64,000 bases of DNA from Mesobacillus jeotgali (GTDB lineage Bacteria > Bacillota > Bacilli > Bacillales > Cytobacillaceae): contig NZ_CP025025.1 in NCBI RefSeq assembly GCF_002874535.1, positions 4,459,353-4,523,352 of the forward strand. The letters are read 5' to 3'. The position numbers and the translations under genes were made by a program. The stretch's first letter is position 1. The number at the start of each line of letters is the position of its first letter. The notes under the pieces were generated by a model. It had not been told where the DNA came from. It searched no databases and saw only the letters and a list, made by a program, of their open reading frames with translations. This document shows positions 11,494 through 27,468 of the stretch, in pieces.

Positions 11494-12579
11494 TTGCGCG
11501 TACTCGTAGACAACCTTAAAGAGGGCTGTATCCTTACTGATGATGTTCTAAGTAAAACCAATAGACCTATCATGAACAAAAAAACAGTTTTGTCTGAGCA
11601 TCTAATCGATATACTGAAAGTTTTTTTAGTTAAAGAAGTGGATGTTGAGAAAACGTTAGTGAATGGGATGCCTTTCCTTGCACCTTCAACAGGCAGTGAT
11701 AAGAAATCCGGCTTGAAGCCTAATGAGGGTGGAGAAAGTTTTATCGACTTGTTTTTACAGGCGAGACAGAACTTCAAAAAAGAGTTTATCTCCTGGCAAT
11801 CAGGAATGCAGATAGACGTTGCAAAATTGAGGTCCATTATTGTCCCGTTGATTGAGCAGGTTGAAATGACTTCGTCGGATATATTCAACCTTCATCATTA
11901 TTCATCCAAGGCTGAGTACATATACGATCATCCTTTGGCTGTAGGAATTATCAGTGCCTTCATCGCCAAAAAGCTGAATTACAACAAAGGCGATATAACC
12001 CAGATTGCACTGGCTGGATGTTTATCGGATTGCGGCATGGCGAAGGTCAGTCCAACACTTCTCAATAAAAACACGACTCTGACAGTAGATGAATTTGAGG
12101 AAATCAAAAAGCACCCTACTTACAGCTATCAGATGGTAAAGAATAGTCCATTGCTGAAGGAGGCCACTAAAATTGCGATTCTTCATCATCATGAAAGAAT
12201 GGATGGCAGCGGCTATCCATTTGGTGAAAAGGCAAACAGGATTCATCCTTTTGCAAAAATCCTTGCAGTAGCTGATTCTTTCCATGCGATGACATCGGAA
12301 AGAATTTATAAGCCAAAACACTCTCCATTTAAAGTGATCGAGATGATCAATGAAGAGCTATTTGGAGAATTCGACATTACCTGCCTAAAAGCATTGAGTT
12401 CTGCAATAATGAATTATTCAGTTGGTACAAAAATCCGTCTTTCAGATGGACAGGCAGCTGAAATCATTTTCGTAGAAGAAAAGAATCCTGCAAGACCATT
12501 GGTTAAATTGCTAGAAACAGACCAGATTCTTGCTTTAGAAAAGAACAGGTACTTGCATATCGAGGAAATCATCCAATAA
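11494..12579 (+). CDS. HD-GYP-domain-like protein with degenerate HD motif
   Basis: A 361-residue protein related to HD-GYP phosphodiesterases, which hydrolyse cyclic di-GMP. The N-terminal 120 residues have no domain I recognise. The HD-GYP region spans about 140-290: YDHPLAVG (144-151), LSDCGMAK (177-184), KKHPTYSYQM, HHHERMDGSGYP (231-242) and AVADSFHAMTSERIYKP. The hallmark His-Asp is Ser178-Asp179 and the usual DIGK is DCGM, so a primary metal ligand is missing; catalysis is doubtful and a sensory or scaffolding role is possible. The start is TTG behind GGAGTGG. It occupies a slot between gyrA and the rRNA operon absent from B. subtilis 168. Confidence 0.8.
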   Translation: MRVLVDNLKEGCILTDDVLSKTNRPIMNKKTVLSEHLIDILKVFLVKEVDVEKTLVNGMPFLAPSTGSDKKSGLKPNEGGESFIDLFLQARQNFKKEFISWQSGMQIDVAKLRSIIVPLIEQVEMTSSDIFNLHHYSSKAEYIYDHPLAVGIISAFIAKKLNYNKGDITQIALAGCLSDCGMAKVSPTLLNKNTTLTVDEFEEIKKHPTYSYQMVKNSPLLKEATKIAILHHHERMDGSGYPFGEKANRIHPFAKILAVADSFHAMTSERIYKPKHSPFKVIEMINEELFGEFDITCLKALSSAIMNYSVGTKIRLSDGQAAEIIFVEEKNPARPLVKLLETDQILALEKNRYLHIEEIIQ

Positions 12580-12604
12580 GCCGGCTACACGCCGGCTTTT
12601 TTGT
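12578..12604 (+). terminator. Terminator after the HD-GYP-like gene
   Basis: AGCCGGC/GCCGGCT hairpin with a four-base loop and a T6 tail, overlapping the stop codon. Confidence 0.92.
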
Positions 12605-12717
12605 TTCTTTATAAGTTTTGCATTGCATGCGATATAGCAGAAGGCACTGTCTGTTTGGGTTCAGAAGGAGGAAATGACCAAAAAACTAGATAGTTTATAG
12701 AAAGTGATGAAAAAGTG

Positions 12718-12833
12718 TTGCATTAAGATAATTTGCCTGATATAATCTTCAAAGTCAGTAACGAGACAACAACTTCTAAATTAAGAGTTTTTGAAAATAG
12801 TTATTGACTTATATAGCTAGTAAATGTTATATT
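12718..12833 (+). promoter_or_regulatory. Tandem sigma-A promoters of rRNA operon 1
   Basis: P1 is TTGCAT (12718-12723), a 17-base spacer and TATAAT (12741-12746). P2 is TTGACT (12804-12809), an 18-base spacer and TATATT (12828-12833). A conserved leader with TTTGAAAACTAAACAAAC follows and is shared with operon 2. The stretch 12605-12977 holds only this promoter and leader DNA. Confidence 0.82.
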
Positions 12834-12977
12834 ATTAAAGTCGCTTCTGGGCGACAATGCAAGAAATTGCTCTTTGAAAACTAAACAAACAAGCGTCAAC
12901 AAACAATAAATGATCATGACTTCTATTATAGAAGAACATGAGCCAACGTTTTAACTTTATGAGCTAACTCATAACTC

Positions 12978-14538
<1,561 letters not shown>

Positions 14539-14735
14539 TGCCGTAAAGGCAATCGGAATGCGAATCTTTCGATTCGTACTGTTGTACGCTTGTTTGTTTA
14601 GTTTTGAGGGAGCAATTCCCTCAAAGCTTTTTTGTTCCTTGAAAACTAGATAATCGTAAGTAAGAAGAACCAAGAAAAAACCGAGTGATCGCCATTTTAG
14701 TTTTTCTCTCTATTCAATAGAGAAATGACCTTTTA

Positions 14736-17669
<2,934 letters not shown>

Positions 17670-17745
17670 AATAGATTACTCGTTTCTCTTGTTTTCTTCT
17701 TACAATTATCTAGTTTTGAGGGTGCAAACAACCTCAATCAAATAG

Positions 17746-17861
<116 letters not shown>

Positions 17862-17867
17862 ACACGA

Positions 17868-17898
17868 AAGAACAGCTGTAATGGCTGTTCTTTTTTTG
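17868..17898 (+). terminator. Terminator of rRNA operon 1
   Basis: AAGAACAGC/GCTGTTCTT stem with a six-base loop and a T7 run, directly downstream of the 5S gene. The identical hairpin closes operon 2. Confidence 0.95.
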
Positions 17899-17978
17899 TT
17901 TGTAGAAAAGTCGATAGAACAAATGGAAGTGAGAAAGGGATAGGAAACTAGAATAATTAGTAACACCCGGGGAGAAGC

Positions 17979-18329
17979 AATGGCTACTTCAGACAAGCCT
18001 GAAGGAAAAGTACGAAAAGCTGTCAGAAGAAGGAGTAACTTTGGACAAGTTTAGAGGAAAAGCGCAAAAAAGCTGTCAGAAGAAGGAGCAACTTTGGATA
18101 AGATTGATGGAAGAACCCCAAAAGCTGTCAGAAGTAGAAGTACCTTCGGACAAGATTGATGGAAGAACCCCAAAAGCTGTCAGAAGTAGAAGTACCTTCG
18201 GACAAGATTGATGGAAGAACCCCAAAAGCTGTCAGAAGTAGAAGCAACTTCTGACAAGATTACCGGAAGAACCCCAAAAGCTGTCCGAACCTGAAGCACC
18301 TTCAGATAAGTTTACAGGAAGACACCCCT
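17979..18329. repeat. 52-bp tandem repeat array with a hairpin in each unit
   Basis: Six recognisable units; the core AAGCTGT recurs at 18017, 18070, 18122, 18174, 18226 and 18278 (period 52, once 53). The central units are nearly identical and the outer ones degenerate. Each unit carries TGTCNGAAG and CTTCNGACA arms about nine bases apart, perfect in the unit at 18226. The period is not a multiple of three and every frame closes, so it is not coding. It fills most of the gap between the 5S terminator and the small minus-strand gene. Confidence 0.9.
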
Positions 18330-18360
18330 TAAGTTCTCGTTTCCGTTTTATTAACCTCAA

Positions 18361-18392
18361 TTAAAAGACCCTCTGAATTCATCAAAGGGTCT
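18361..18392 (-). terminator. Terminator of the 41-residue gene
   Basis: On the minus strand, AAGACCCTTTG/CAGAGGGTCTTTT forms a stem with a short loop and a T-rich tail just after the stop codon of the small gene at 18399-18524. Confidence 0.8.
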
Positions 18393-18398
18393 TGTTCT

Positions 18399-18524
18399 TT
18401 ACTTCTTCACTTTCTTCCCAAGGGATTGTAATTGATCCATTACCTTCGTGCGTGACTTTTGGTCTTTTAGTAAGTATGCTGCACCTAGAGCAACAGTTGT
18501 CATCATTAGTTTTTTTCTATCCAT
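18399..18524 (-). CDS. Small hypothetical protein, 41 residues
   Basis: A short minus-strand gene read directly: it starts MDRKKLMMTTVALGAAYLL, a basic N-terminus then a hydrophobic segment, and ends in a basic tail (SLGKKVKK). The ATG has a strong GGGGAGG seven bases upstream and a terminator follows the stop, so it has all the parts of a real transcription unit. The hydrophobic stretch is long enough for one membrane span or an uncleaved signal anchor. I do not recognise the family. Confidence 0.7.
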   Translation of the reverse strand: MDRKKLMMTTVALGAAYLLKDQKSRTKVMDQLQSLGKKVKK

Positions 18525-18638
18525 ATTAAAACCTCCCCGGTTATTCACTTTTCATATAAATGAAATTCCCGATACCAGCTTATCTAAACATATCTATCAT
18601 CGCAGCAATGGCTTGAGATACTCCAACCCTTGATGCTA

Positions 18639-19625
18639 TTACTTATTCACCAGATACTGGTAAATTAAGTAAGGTCCTTTTTTCAATGTTGATTGTAAAA
18701 AGGACTGAATTAATGGATAGTCTTCATTGGGCATCATCTTGATTAGCTCACTCCACCATTCTGTTTCATAGCGCGCAATCATCCCAAGATTATATAACAG
18801 TAGGTAGTGCAGCAGCAGCTCTGGAAAAAGAAATAAATCACCTTTATTTAAGGGGAATACATAATGCTGCTCTTCAAGATTATATTTTAATGGGAGCGGT
18901 TCTGAGGCTTCGCTTAAGTTTCCTTCAAACCTGATATGGCTAGGATCCTCAACAAAAGAAACAGGGATAGAGGATTTTGTTTGAAAGAATTCCTTAAATC
19001 GGTTCTCAGTCATATGGAAATGGTCGATTATTGATTTAGGCAGCGAAAAACCTGTCCCGGCAGCTGTGATAACTTCGAAAATTTGCTTTCCTCTTAGATC
19101 AGAATAGATGCCGGCTAATTCTGGGATCAGCTCTAATACATCACCCATTGTTGCTTTTTCCCCTTCCAATTGTTTCATGTGGAACATCTTTTCTGCCATA
19201 AGTGAGAATAGTCCATTCTTCTGGAACTTTACTTCATCATCCGTAAAGCTGTATTGTTGTTTTTTTCGTTTCCTTGTTGAAACTCCATGAGCTAATACAG
19301 AAGTAGTTTCAGGGTAATCAGGTTCAACTGTCAGGATACATGCTTTTATTAAATGGACAAGTCCGTAAAAGAGCAGGATTGGCTGGATGGCCAGCGGAGA
19401 CTTTTCTGCCTGTTCATAGTAAATCTTCCCATGTTCGAGATAATACATAAAGGGATAACAGTTTTCGAAGCTTTTCATGTCAGGCTGGTCGATGTTAATT
19501 TTACGGTAGCATTTTTTCAGATAGGCTTGTGAATACTCTGCTGAAAAAAAGAGAGTGTAACTATTCCATTCCTTATAAGACGTAGACACATGAAAAACCT
19601 CCAAGTTATTTGAAAAATCAAACAA
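18639..19625 (-). CDS. yaaC: YaaC family protein
   Basis: A 328-residue protein of the YaaC family of unknown function, found upstream of and divergent from guaB in Bacillus. Family features include an N-terminal region with aromatic residues (KEWNSYTLFFSAEYSQAYLKK) and a C-terminal segment rich in leucine and tyrosine (LLHYLLLYNLGMIARYETEWW). There is no signal peptide and no catalytic motif I can name. The start is a TTG with AAGAAGG upstream. It shares the divergent promoter region with guaB. Confidence 0.85.
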   Translation of the reverse strand: MFDFSNNLEVFHVSTSYKEWNSYTLFFSAEYSQAYLKKCYRKINIDQPDMKSFENCYPFMYYLEHGKIYYEQAEKSPLAIQPILLFYGLVHLIKACILTVEPDYPETTSVLAHGVSTRKRKKQQYSFTDDEVKFQKNGLFSLMAEKMFHMKQLEGEKATMGDVLELIPELAGIYSDLRGKQIFEVITAAGTGFSLPKSIIDHFHMTENRFKEFFQTKSSIPVSFVEDPSHIRFEGNLSEASEPLPLKYNLEEQHYVFPLNKGDLFLFPELLLHYLLLYNLGMIARYETEWWSELIKMMPNEDYPLIQSFLQSTLKKGPYLIYQYLVNK

Positions 19626-19674
19626 ATAATAACCTTCTTGACAGTATTTTAACCAATTGATAACCTACAAATAA

Positions 19675-21168
<1,494 letters not shown>

Positions 21169-21239
21169 ATTTATATTTGGAAAACAGGCAGGGACTACGA
21201 CTTTTTTCCTGTATATCAGCTGTTTTTTCCTTATTTTTC

Positions 21240-21275
21240 AATAGACAGAGTGACTATTCTCTGTCTATTTTTTTC
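21240..21275 (+). terminator. Terminator after guaB
   Basis: AATAGACAGAG/CTCTGTCTATT hairpin followed by a T7 run. A weaker inverted repeat (AACAGGCAG/CAGCTGTTTTTT) lies nearer the stop. Confidence 0.9.
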
Positions 21276-21373
21276 GTTTTTTTTATGGTAAACTAAACGG
21301 GTGTGATTTTTTTGTGGTCAAAAAATATGAAAGTTTCATAGATATTTTATAAAATTTTGGAGGGAAAGTCGTC

Positions 21374-22705
21374 TTGAATCGTAAACAGAAACAGCTTTCA
21401 ATGTTCTTTGCAGCATTCATTTTAACGATTACAACTATGTTTTCTGGATTTTCAATGGAAGCAGAAGCAGCTGAGGGACAATTAGGGATCGATGCTGAAG
21501 CGGCAATGCTAATTGACGCGGATACAGGAAGAGTCTTATATGAGAAAAATTCCGATGTGGTCCTTGGCGTTGCATCAATGGCTAAAATGATGACTGAATA
21601 TATGGTCCTTGAAGCGGTCAAAGAAGGAAAGCTTAAGTGGGGCCAGAAGGTAAAAATCAATGAGTATGTCCACAAGCTATCCGCTGCACCTGGCCTATCC
21701 AATGTAGGACTGACTCAAGGTGAAGATTATACAGTAAAAGAGTTATATGAAGCGATGGCCATCCATTCTGGGAATGCAGCGACCGTCGCACTTGCTGAGG
21801 TTCTTTCAGGAACTGAGAAGAACCATGTTGAGAAGATGAACAAGAAAGCTGCTGAGCTTGGTTTGAAGGATTATAAATTCGTCAACTCATCAGGTTTGAA
21901 TAACTCTGATTTGCTGGGCAATCATCCTGCTGGAAACCCGGATGAGGAAAACGTTATGTCTGCGCGTTCACTGGCGAAACTGGCTTACCGTCTGTTGAAC
22001 GATTACCCAGAGGTTCTGGATACAGCAAAAATGCCATCTTTGAAATTCCGTGACGGACGTGAATATAAAAACTTTAACTGGATGCTTCCAGGCCTTATCT
22101 ACCAGTATGATGGTGTAGACGGGCTGAAAACTGGTTCGACTGATTTTGCAGGATATGGTTTTACTGCTACTGCAATGAGAAATGACCAAAGATTCATTTC
22201 TGTTATCATGAAGGCGGACTCTAAGGACAGCCGTTTTGCTGAAACGCGTAAAGTCCTTGATTTTGCTTTCAGTAATTTTACAGAAGAAGAGCTTGTAAAA
22301 GAGAACCATCAGATTAAAGGCAAAAAAAACCTTCCGGTAACGAAAGGGAAGGAAGACAGCGTAAAGATTCAGTCTAAAGATGCCATTACAATGACCATCA
22401 GAAATGGTGAAAAGGATGAATATGAACCGATTCTCGTACTGGATAAAAAGAAGCTTAATGAAAATGGCGAACTGACTGCACCAATTAAAAAAGGCGAACA
22501 GGTTGGCTATATGACTGTAAAGTCCAAAAAGGAAGAGAGCATCAGCTTTTTATCTGAAGAGGGACAAAAGCAAATCCAGGTTCCAGTTGTCGCAGCTGAA
22601 AGTGTCGAAAAAGCGAACTGGTTCGTGCTAATGATGCGCGGTATCGGCGGTTTCTTTGGAGATCTATTTGGCGGAGTGGCTGACACGGTTAAGGGTTGGT
22701 TTTAA
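21374..22705 (+). CDS. dacA: D-alanyl-D-alanine carboxypeptidase DacA (PBP5)
   Basis: Secreted, membrane-anchored low-molecular-weight penicillin-binding protein that trims the terminal D-Ala from peptidoglycan stem peptides. It has 443 residues. A signal peptide (about 1-33, ending AEAA) precedes the serine-peptidase domain with SxxK as SMAK, SxN as SGN and KTG as LKTGSTDFAGY. The PBP5 beta-rich C-terminal domain follows, and an amphipathic C-terminal helix (WFVLMMRGIGGFFGDLF) anchors it. The start is TTG with GGAGGGAAA upstream. It lies between guaB and pdxS as in B. subtilis. Confidence 0.97.
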   Translation: MNRKQKQLSMFFAAFILTITTMFSGFSMEAEAAEGQLGIDAEAAMLIDADTGRVLYEKNSDVVLGVASMAKMMTEYMVLEAVKEGKLKWGQKVKINEYVHKLSAAPGLSNVGLTQGEDYTVKELYEAMAIHSGNAATVALAEVLSGTEKNHVEKMNKKAAELGLKDYKFVNSSGLNNSDLLGNHPAGNPDEENVMSARSLAKLAYRLLNDYPEVLDTAKMPSLKFRDGREYKNFNWMLPGLIYQYDGVDGLKTGSTDFAGYGFTATAMRNDQRFISVIMKADSKDSRFAETRKVLDFAFSNFTEEELVKENHQIKGKKNLPVTKGKEDSVKIQSKDAITMTIRNGEKDEYEPILVLDKKKLNENGELTAPIKKGEQVGYMTVKSKKEESISFLSEEGQKQIQVPVVAAESVEKANWFVLMMRGIGGFFGDLFGGVADTVKGWF

Positions 22706-22728
22706 TTAAGTTGTAATATAAAGAATGT

Positions 22729-22760
22729 TTGGTTTCCTGTCTTGACAGGAAACCTTTTTT
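22729..22760 (+). terminator. Terminator after dacA
   Basis: GGTTTCCTGTC/GACAGGAAACC stem with a T6 tail, about 25 bases after the stop. Confidence 0.93.
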
Positions 22761-22871
22761 ATTGTTTATTTTCAGTAGGGGTAACTGAATTCCGACTAAA
22801 CAAGTATGGTTTTCCAGTTATTTTCAAGTGCTTACATAGTAATCCTTTTATAGGGACAAGGGGGAAAAAGA

Positions 22872-23753
22872 ATGAAGACAGGTACTGATCGAGTTAAACG
22901 CGGTATGGCAGAAATGCAAAAGGGCGGCGTCATCATGGACGTTGTGAATGCTGAACAGGCGAAGATCGCAGAAGAGGCCGGCGCAGTTGCCGTAATGGCC
23001 CTGGAACGTGTTCCATCGGATATCCGCGCGGCAGGCGGCGTAGCAAGAATGGCTGACCCACGTATCACTGAAGAGGTAATGGGTGCTGTCACAATTCCCG
23101 TTATGGCAAAAGCACGAATTGGTCACATCGTAGAAGCACGCGTGCTTGAAGCGATGGGTGTTGACTATATCGATGAGAGTGAAGTTCTGACTCCGGCAGA
23201 TGAAGAATTCCACTTAAATAAAAGAGATTATACAGTTCCATTCGTATGCGGTTGCCGTGATCTTGGCGAAGCAGCGAGAAGGATCGGCGAAGGGGCTTCC
23301 ATGCTTCGTACCAAGGGAGAGCCAGGCACAGGCAATATCGTTGAGGCGGTACGTCATATCCGCAAGGTGAACGCTCAGGTGCGAAAGGTTGTCGCCATGG
23401 ACATGGATGAGCTTATGACCGAAGCAAAGCTTCTAGGAGCTCCGTACGAGCTTCTGCTTGAAATCAAGCAGCTTGGACGCCTTCCGGTTGTGAACTTTGC
23501 TGCCGGCGGCGTTGCAACTCCAGCAGATGCGGCATTGATGATGCAGCTAGGTGCTGATGGAGTATTCGTAGGCTCTGGCATCTTCAAATCGGATAATCCT
23601 GCGAAGTTTGCAAAAGCAATTGTCGAAGCGACTACTCATTATCAGGATTATGAACTGATTGCGAACGTTTCGAAAGGTCTTGGCATCCCGATGAAGGGTA
23701 TGGAAATCTCATCATTGGCACCTGAAGCCCGCATGCAGGACCGCGGCTGGTAA
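22872..23753 (+). CDS. pdxS: Pyridoxal 5'-phosphate synthase subunit PdxS
   Basis: Synthase subunit of the deoxyxylulose-phosphate-independent vitamin B6 pathway; it condenses ribose 5-phosphate, glyceraldehyde 3-phosphate and ammonia from PdxT. It has 293 residues, a TIM barrel. Typical sequence is [15 protein letters not shown] near the start, the lysine region around [31 protein letters not shown] and [11 protein letters not shown], ending ARMQDRGW. It lies 10 bases before pdxT; the two form a two-gene operon and a 12+12 complex. Confidence 0.99.
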   Translation: MKTGTDRVKRGMAEMQKGGVIMDVVNAEQAKIAEEAGAVAVMALERVPSDIRAAGGVARMADPRITEEVMGAVTIPVMAKARIGHIVEARVLEAMGVDYIDESEVLTPADEEFHLNKRDYTVPFVCGCRDLGEAARRIGEGASMLRTKGEPGTGNIVEAVRHIRKVNAQVRKVVAMDMDELMTEAKLLGAPYELLLEIKQLGRLPVVNFAAGGVATPADAALMMQLGADGVFVGSGIFKSDNPAKFAKAIVEATTHYQDYELIANVSKGLGIPMKGMEISSLAPEARMQDRGW

Positions 23754-23763
23754 GGGGATAGCT

Positions 23764-24354
23764 ATGGTGAAAATAGGAGTACTTGGCCTTCAAGGTGCTG
23801 TGCGAGAGCATATATGGGCAATCGAAGCATCTGGAGCTGAAGGCACTGTCATTAAGCGTCCAGAAGAGCTATCAGAAGTCGATGGCCTGATCATTCCCGG
23901 CGGAGAAAGCACTACAATCCGCCGTCTTATTGATAAGTATGGCTTCATGGAAGAGTTAAAGAAGTTTGCTGCAGATGGTAAGCCGATGTTCGGAACCTGT
24001 GCCGGATTGATTCTGCTTGCGAATGATCTCGTTGGCTACGATGCGCCGCATATCGGTGTCATGGATGTGAAAGTGGAGCGCAACTCTTTTGGCCGCCAGC
24101 GAGAAAGCTTTGAAGCTGACATTGCAATTGCCGGAGTGGCAGAGGATTTTTCTGCCGTCTTTATCCGTGCCCCGCATATTGTGGAAGCTGGCGAGAATGT
24201 CGAAGTGCTGGCCAAGCATAATGACAGGATTGTTGCTGCTCGTGACGGACAGTTCTTAGGCTGTTCCTTCCATCCTGAATTGACCGATGATTATCGACTC
24301 ATGAACTTTTTTGTAAAAATGGTCGAGGAGACAAAGAGTAAAAATTTTGCATAA
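23764..24354 (+). CDS. pdxT: Pyridoxal 5'-phosphate synthase glutaminase subunit PdxT
   Basis: Class I glutaminase that supplies ammonia to PdxS. It has 196 residues, as usual. The motifs are [13 protein letters not shown] (oxyanion/PdxT signature), the nucleophile cysteine in GTCAGLIL and the His-Glu pair in [11 protein letters not shown]. The ATG is preceded by GGGGATA. It is the second gene of pdxST, followed by the T-box leader of serS. Confidence 0.99.
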   Translation: MVKIGVLGLQGAVREHIWAIEASGAEGTVIKRPEELSEVDGLIIPGGESTTIRRLIDKYGFMEELKKFAADGKPMFGTCAGLILLANDLVGYDAPHIGVMDVKVERNSFGRQRESFEADIAIAGVAEDFSAVFIRAPHIVEAGENVEVLAKHNDRIVAARDGQFLGCSFHPELTDDYRLMNFFVKMVEETKSKNFA

Positions 24355-24409
24355 ACCGCTTGCATGCTGAACATAATTGTAGTAAATTATGAATTAAAAT
24401 TTGATAGTA

Positions 24410-25971
<1,562 letters not shown>

Positions 25972-25981
25972 TTTAACATTT

Positions 25982-26008
25982 GGGCAGGATTCATTCCTGC
26001 CCTTATAA
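25982..26008 (+). terminator. Probable terminator after serS
   Basis: GGGCAGG/CCTGCCC hairpin with a seven-base loop 10 bases after the serS stop; the following tract is only weakly T-rich. Confidence 0.55.
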
Positions 26009-26025
26009 AAAATTCAAAAGAAGTG

Positions 26026-26054
26026 TTGACTCGTTTTCGAATACGTGATATTAT
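26026..26054 (+). promoter_or_regulatory. Promoter of the tRNA-Ser gene
   Basis: TTGACT, a 17-base spacer and TATTAT, ending 12 bases before the mature tRNA. The near-consensus form is typical of a stable RNA promoter. Confidence 0.8.
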
Positions 26055-26066
26055 ATTTCTTGTCTC

Positions 26067-26159
26067 GGAGGTATACCCAAGTCTGGCTGAAGGGATCGGT
26101 CTTGAAAACCGACAGGCGGGTAACACCGCGCGGGGGTTCGAATCCCTCTACCTCCTCCA
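26067..26159 (+). tRNA. tRNA-Ser (anticodon TGA)
   Basis: A 93-base class II tRNA with a long variable arm. The acceptor GGAGGTA pairs with TACCTCC before an encoded CCA. The anticodon loop CTTGAAA gives TGA, which reads UCN serine codons; the T arm is GGGGGTTCGAATCCC. It lies after serS as in B. subtilis, with its own promoter and terminator. Confidence 0.97.
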
Positions 26160-26211
26160 TAATTTTAATATTAAAGCATTAACGCATAAAAACAATTTGG
26201 AGATTGTGTAA

Positions 26212-26243
26212 AGAAACCCGTTATGGACGTAGCGGGTTTTTTT
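26212..26243 (+). terminator. Terminator after tRNA-Ser
   Basis: AAACCCG/CGGGTTT stem with a 12-base loop and a T7 tail. Confidence 0.85.
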
Positions 26244-26259
26244 ATATTTTCTTTTAAGA

Positions 26260-26718
26260 AGGGTAAAAGTATATTTCTATATGCCCATTAAGAATTTTAT
26301 CGCTCAATTCGGTCTTATAGAAAAGTTCTATGTGCCCATTTGGGAGCTTTCCACATGATTTGGTCATATAGAAGAGTTCTATGTGCCCTTTTGAGAGTTT
26401 TTCACATGAATTGGTCATATAGAAGAGTTCTATGTGCCCTTTTGAGAGTTTTCCGCATGAATTGGTCATATAGAAGAGTTCTATGTGCCCTTTTGGGAGT
26501 TTTCCACTTGATTTGGTCATATAGAAGAGTTCTATGTGACCATTTGGGAGTTTTCCACTTGATTTGGTCATATAGAAGAGTTCTATGTGCCCATTTGGGA
26601 GTTTTCCACATGATTTGGTCATATAGAAGAGTTCTATGTGCCCTTTTGAGAGTTTTCCGCATGAATTGGTCATATAGATGAGTTCTATGTACCCTTATGA
26701 GAACTTTTCGCTCACTTT
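26260..26718. repeat. 51-bp tandem repeat array with a hairpin in each unit
   Basis: About nine units at an exact 51-base period; the anchor GGTCATAT or variant falls at 26311, 26362, 26413, 26464, 26515, 26566, 26617 and 26668, with a degenerate unit at the left end. Each unit contains the inverted repeat ATAGAA-gag-TTCTAT. Because 51 is a multiple of three, frames stay open on both strands and give 17-residue repeat peptides (for example HIELFYMTKSCGKLPNG), but they lack ribosome binding sites. It fills the gap between tRNA-Ser and dck. Confidence 0.93.
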
Positions 26719-26775
26719 GGGTTTATAAAATCCTCCGACATAACGATAGTGGTCAAGCTGCAGTATATATAGATA

Positions 26776-26799
26776 ACAAAAAACCGCCAAATGGCGGTT
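26776..26799 (-). terminator. Terminator of the dgk-dck operon
   Basis: On the minus strand, AACCGCCATTTGGCGGTTTTTT forms a tight hairpin with a T-run immediately after the dck stop codon. Confidence 0.9.
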
Positions 26800-27468
26800 T
26801 TATTTTTTCAATAATTGAGTTTGTCTAATATGTGTAGCGATTTTCTCCACAATCGGTTCAATTGATTCCGGGTTATTGAACAAGTCGTAATCATTGATGT
26901 TCAAACGCAGGACAGGGCATGCGTTGAAGTTATTGATCCAATTTTCATAACGTGCATGCATTTCTTCCCAATACGTAATCGGTGTTTGCTGTTCCATCGG
27001 ACGTCCTCTTAGCTTGATGCGTTCAAGAATATCGTCAATTGAACCCTCAAGGTAGATCAGCAAATCTGGATGCGGGAAGTATGGGGTCATGACCATTGCT
27101 TCAAAAAGGCTTTTGTATGTTTCGTAATCCACAGGTGACATTGTGCCTTTTTCATAATGCATTTTAGCGAAGATGCCTGTATCTTCATAAATCGAACGAT
27201 CCTGGATAAAGCCGCCGCCGTATTCGAAGATCCTTTTTTGCTCCTTGAAGCGCTCTGCAAGGAAGTAGATTTGCAGGTGGAAGCTCCAGCGTTCGAAATC
27301 AGCATAGAACTTATCGAGGTATGGGTTTGTATCTACTTTTTCAAAGGATGTACGGAACCGAAGGGCATCCGCCAGCGCATTTGTCATCGTCGATTTACCG
27401 ACTCCCACAGTACCAGCAATCGTGATGACCGCATTTGCTGGGATGTCATATTTTGTTCTTAGATTCAT
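26800..27468 (-). CDS. dck: Deoxyadenosine/deoxycytidine kinase
   Basis: Salvage kinase that phosphorylates deoxycytidine and deoxyadenosine. It has 222 residues. The P-loop GTVGVGKST is at about 19-27, the substrate-site FERWSFHLQIYFLAERF at 58-74, the catalytic DRS in QDRSIYEDTGIF, and the LID arginines in RIKLRGRPMEQ. It overlaps dgk by four bases, so the two are translationally coupled. It corresponds to B. subtilis Dck (YaaF). Confidence 0.95.
   Translation of the reverse strand: MNLRTKYDIPANAVITIAGTVGVGKSTMTNALADALRFRTSFEKVDTNPYLDKFYADFERWSFHLQIYFLAERFKEQKRIFEYGGGFIQDRSIYEDTGIFAKMHYEKGTMSPVDYETYKSLFEAMVMTPYFPHPDLLIYLEGSIDDILERIKLRGRPMEQQTPITYWEEMHARYENWINNFNACPVLRLNINDYDLFNNPESIEPIVEKIATHIRQTQLLKK

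Noticed and set aside
17979-18329. CRISPR array reading of the 52-bp repeats
   Set aside because: The whole 52-bp unit is repeated with no unique spacers, and no cas genes are in the window.
26254-26681. Open frames on both strands of the 51-bp array giving 17-residue peptide repeats
   Set aside because: They remain open because the period is a multiple of three; there is no convincing start site and the frames exist on both strands at once.
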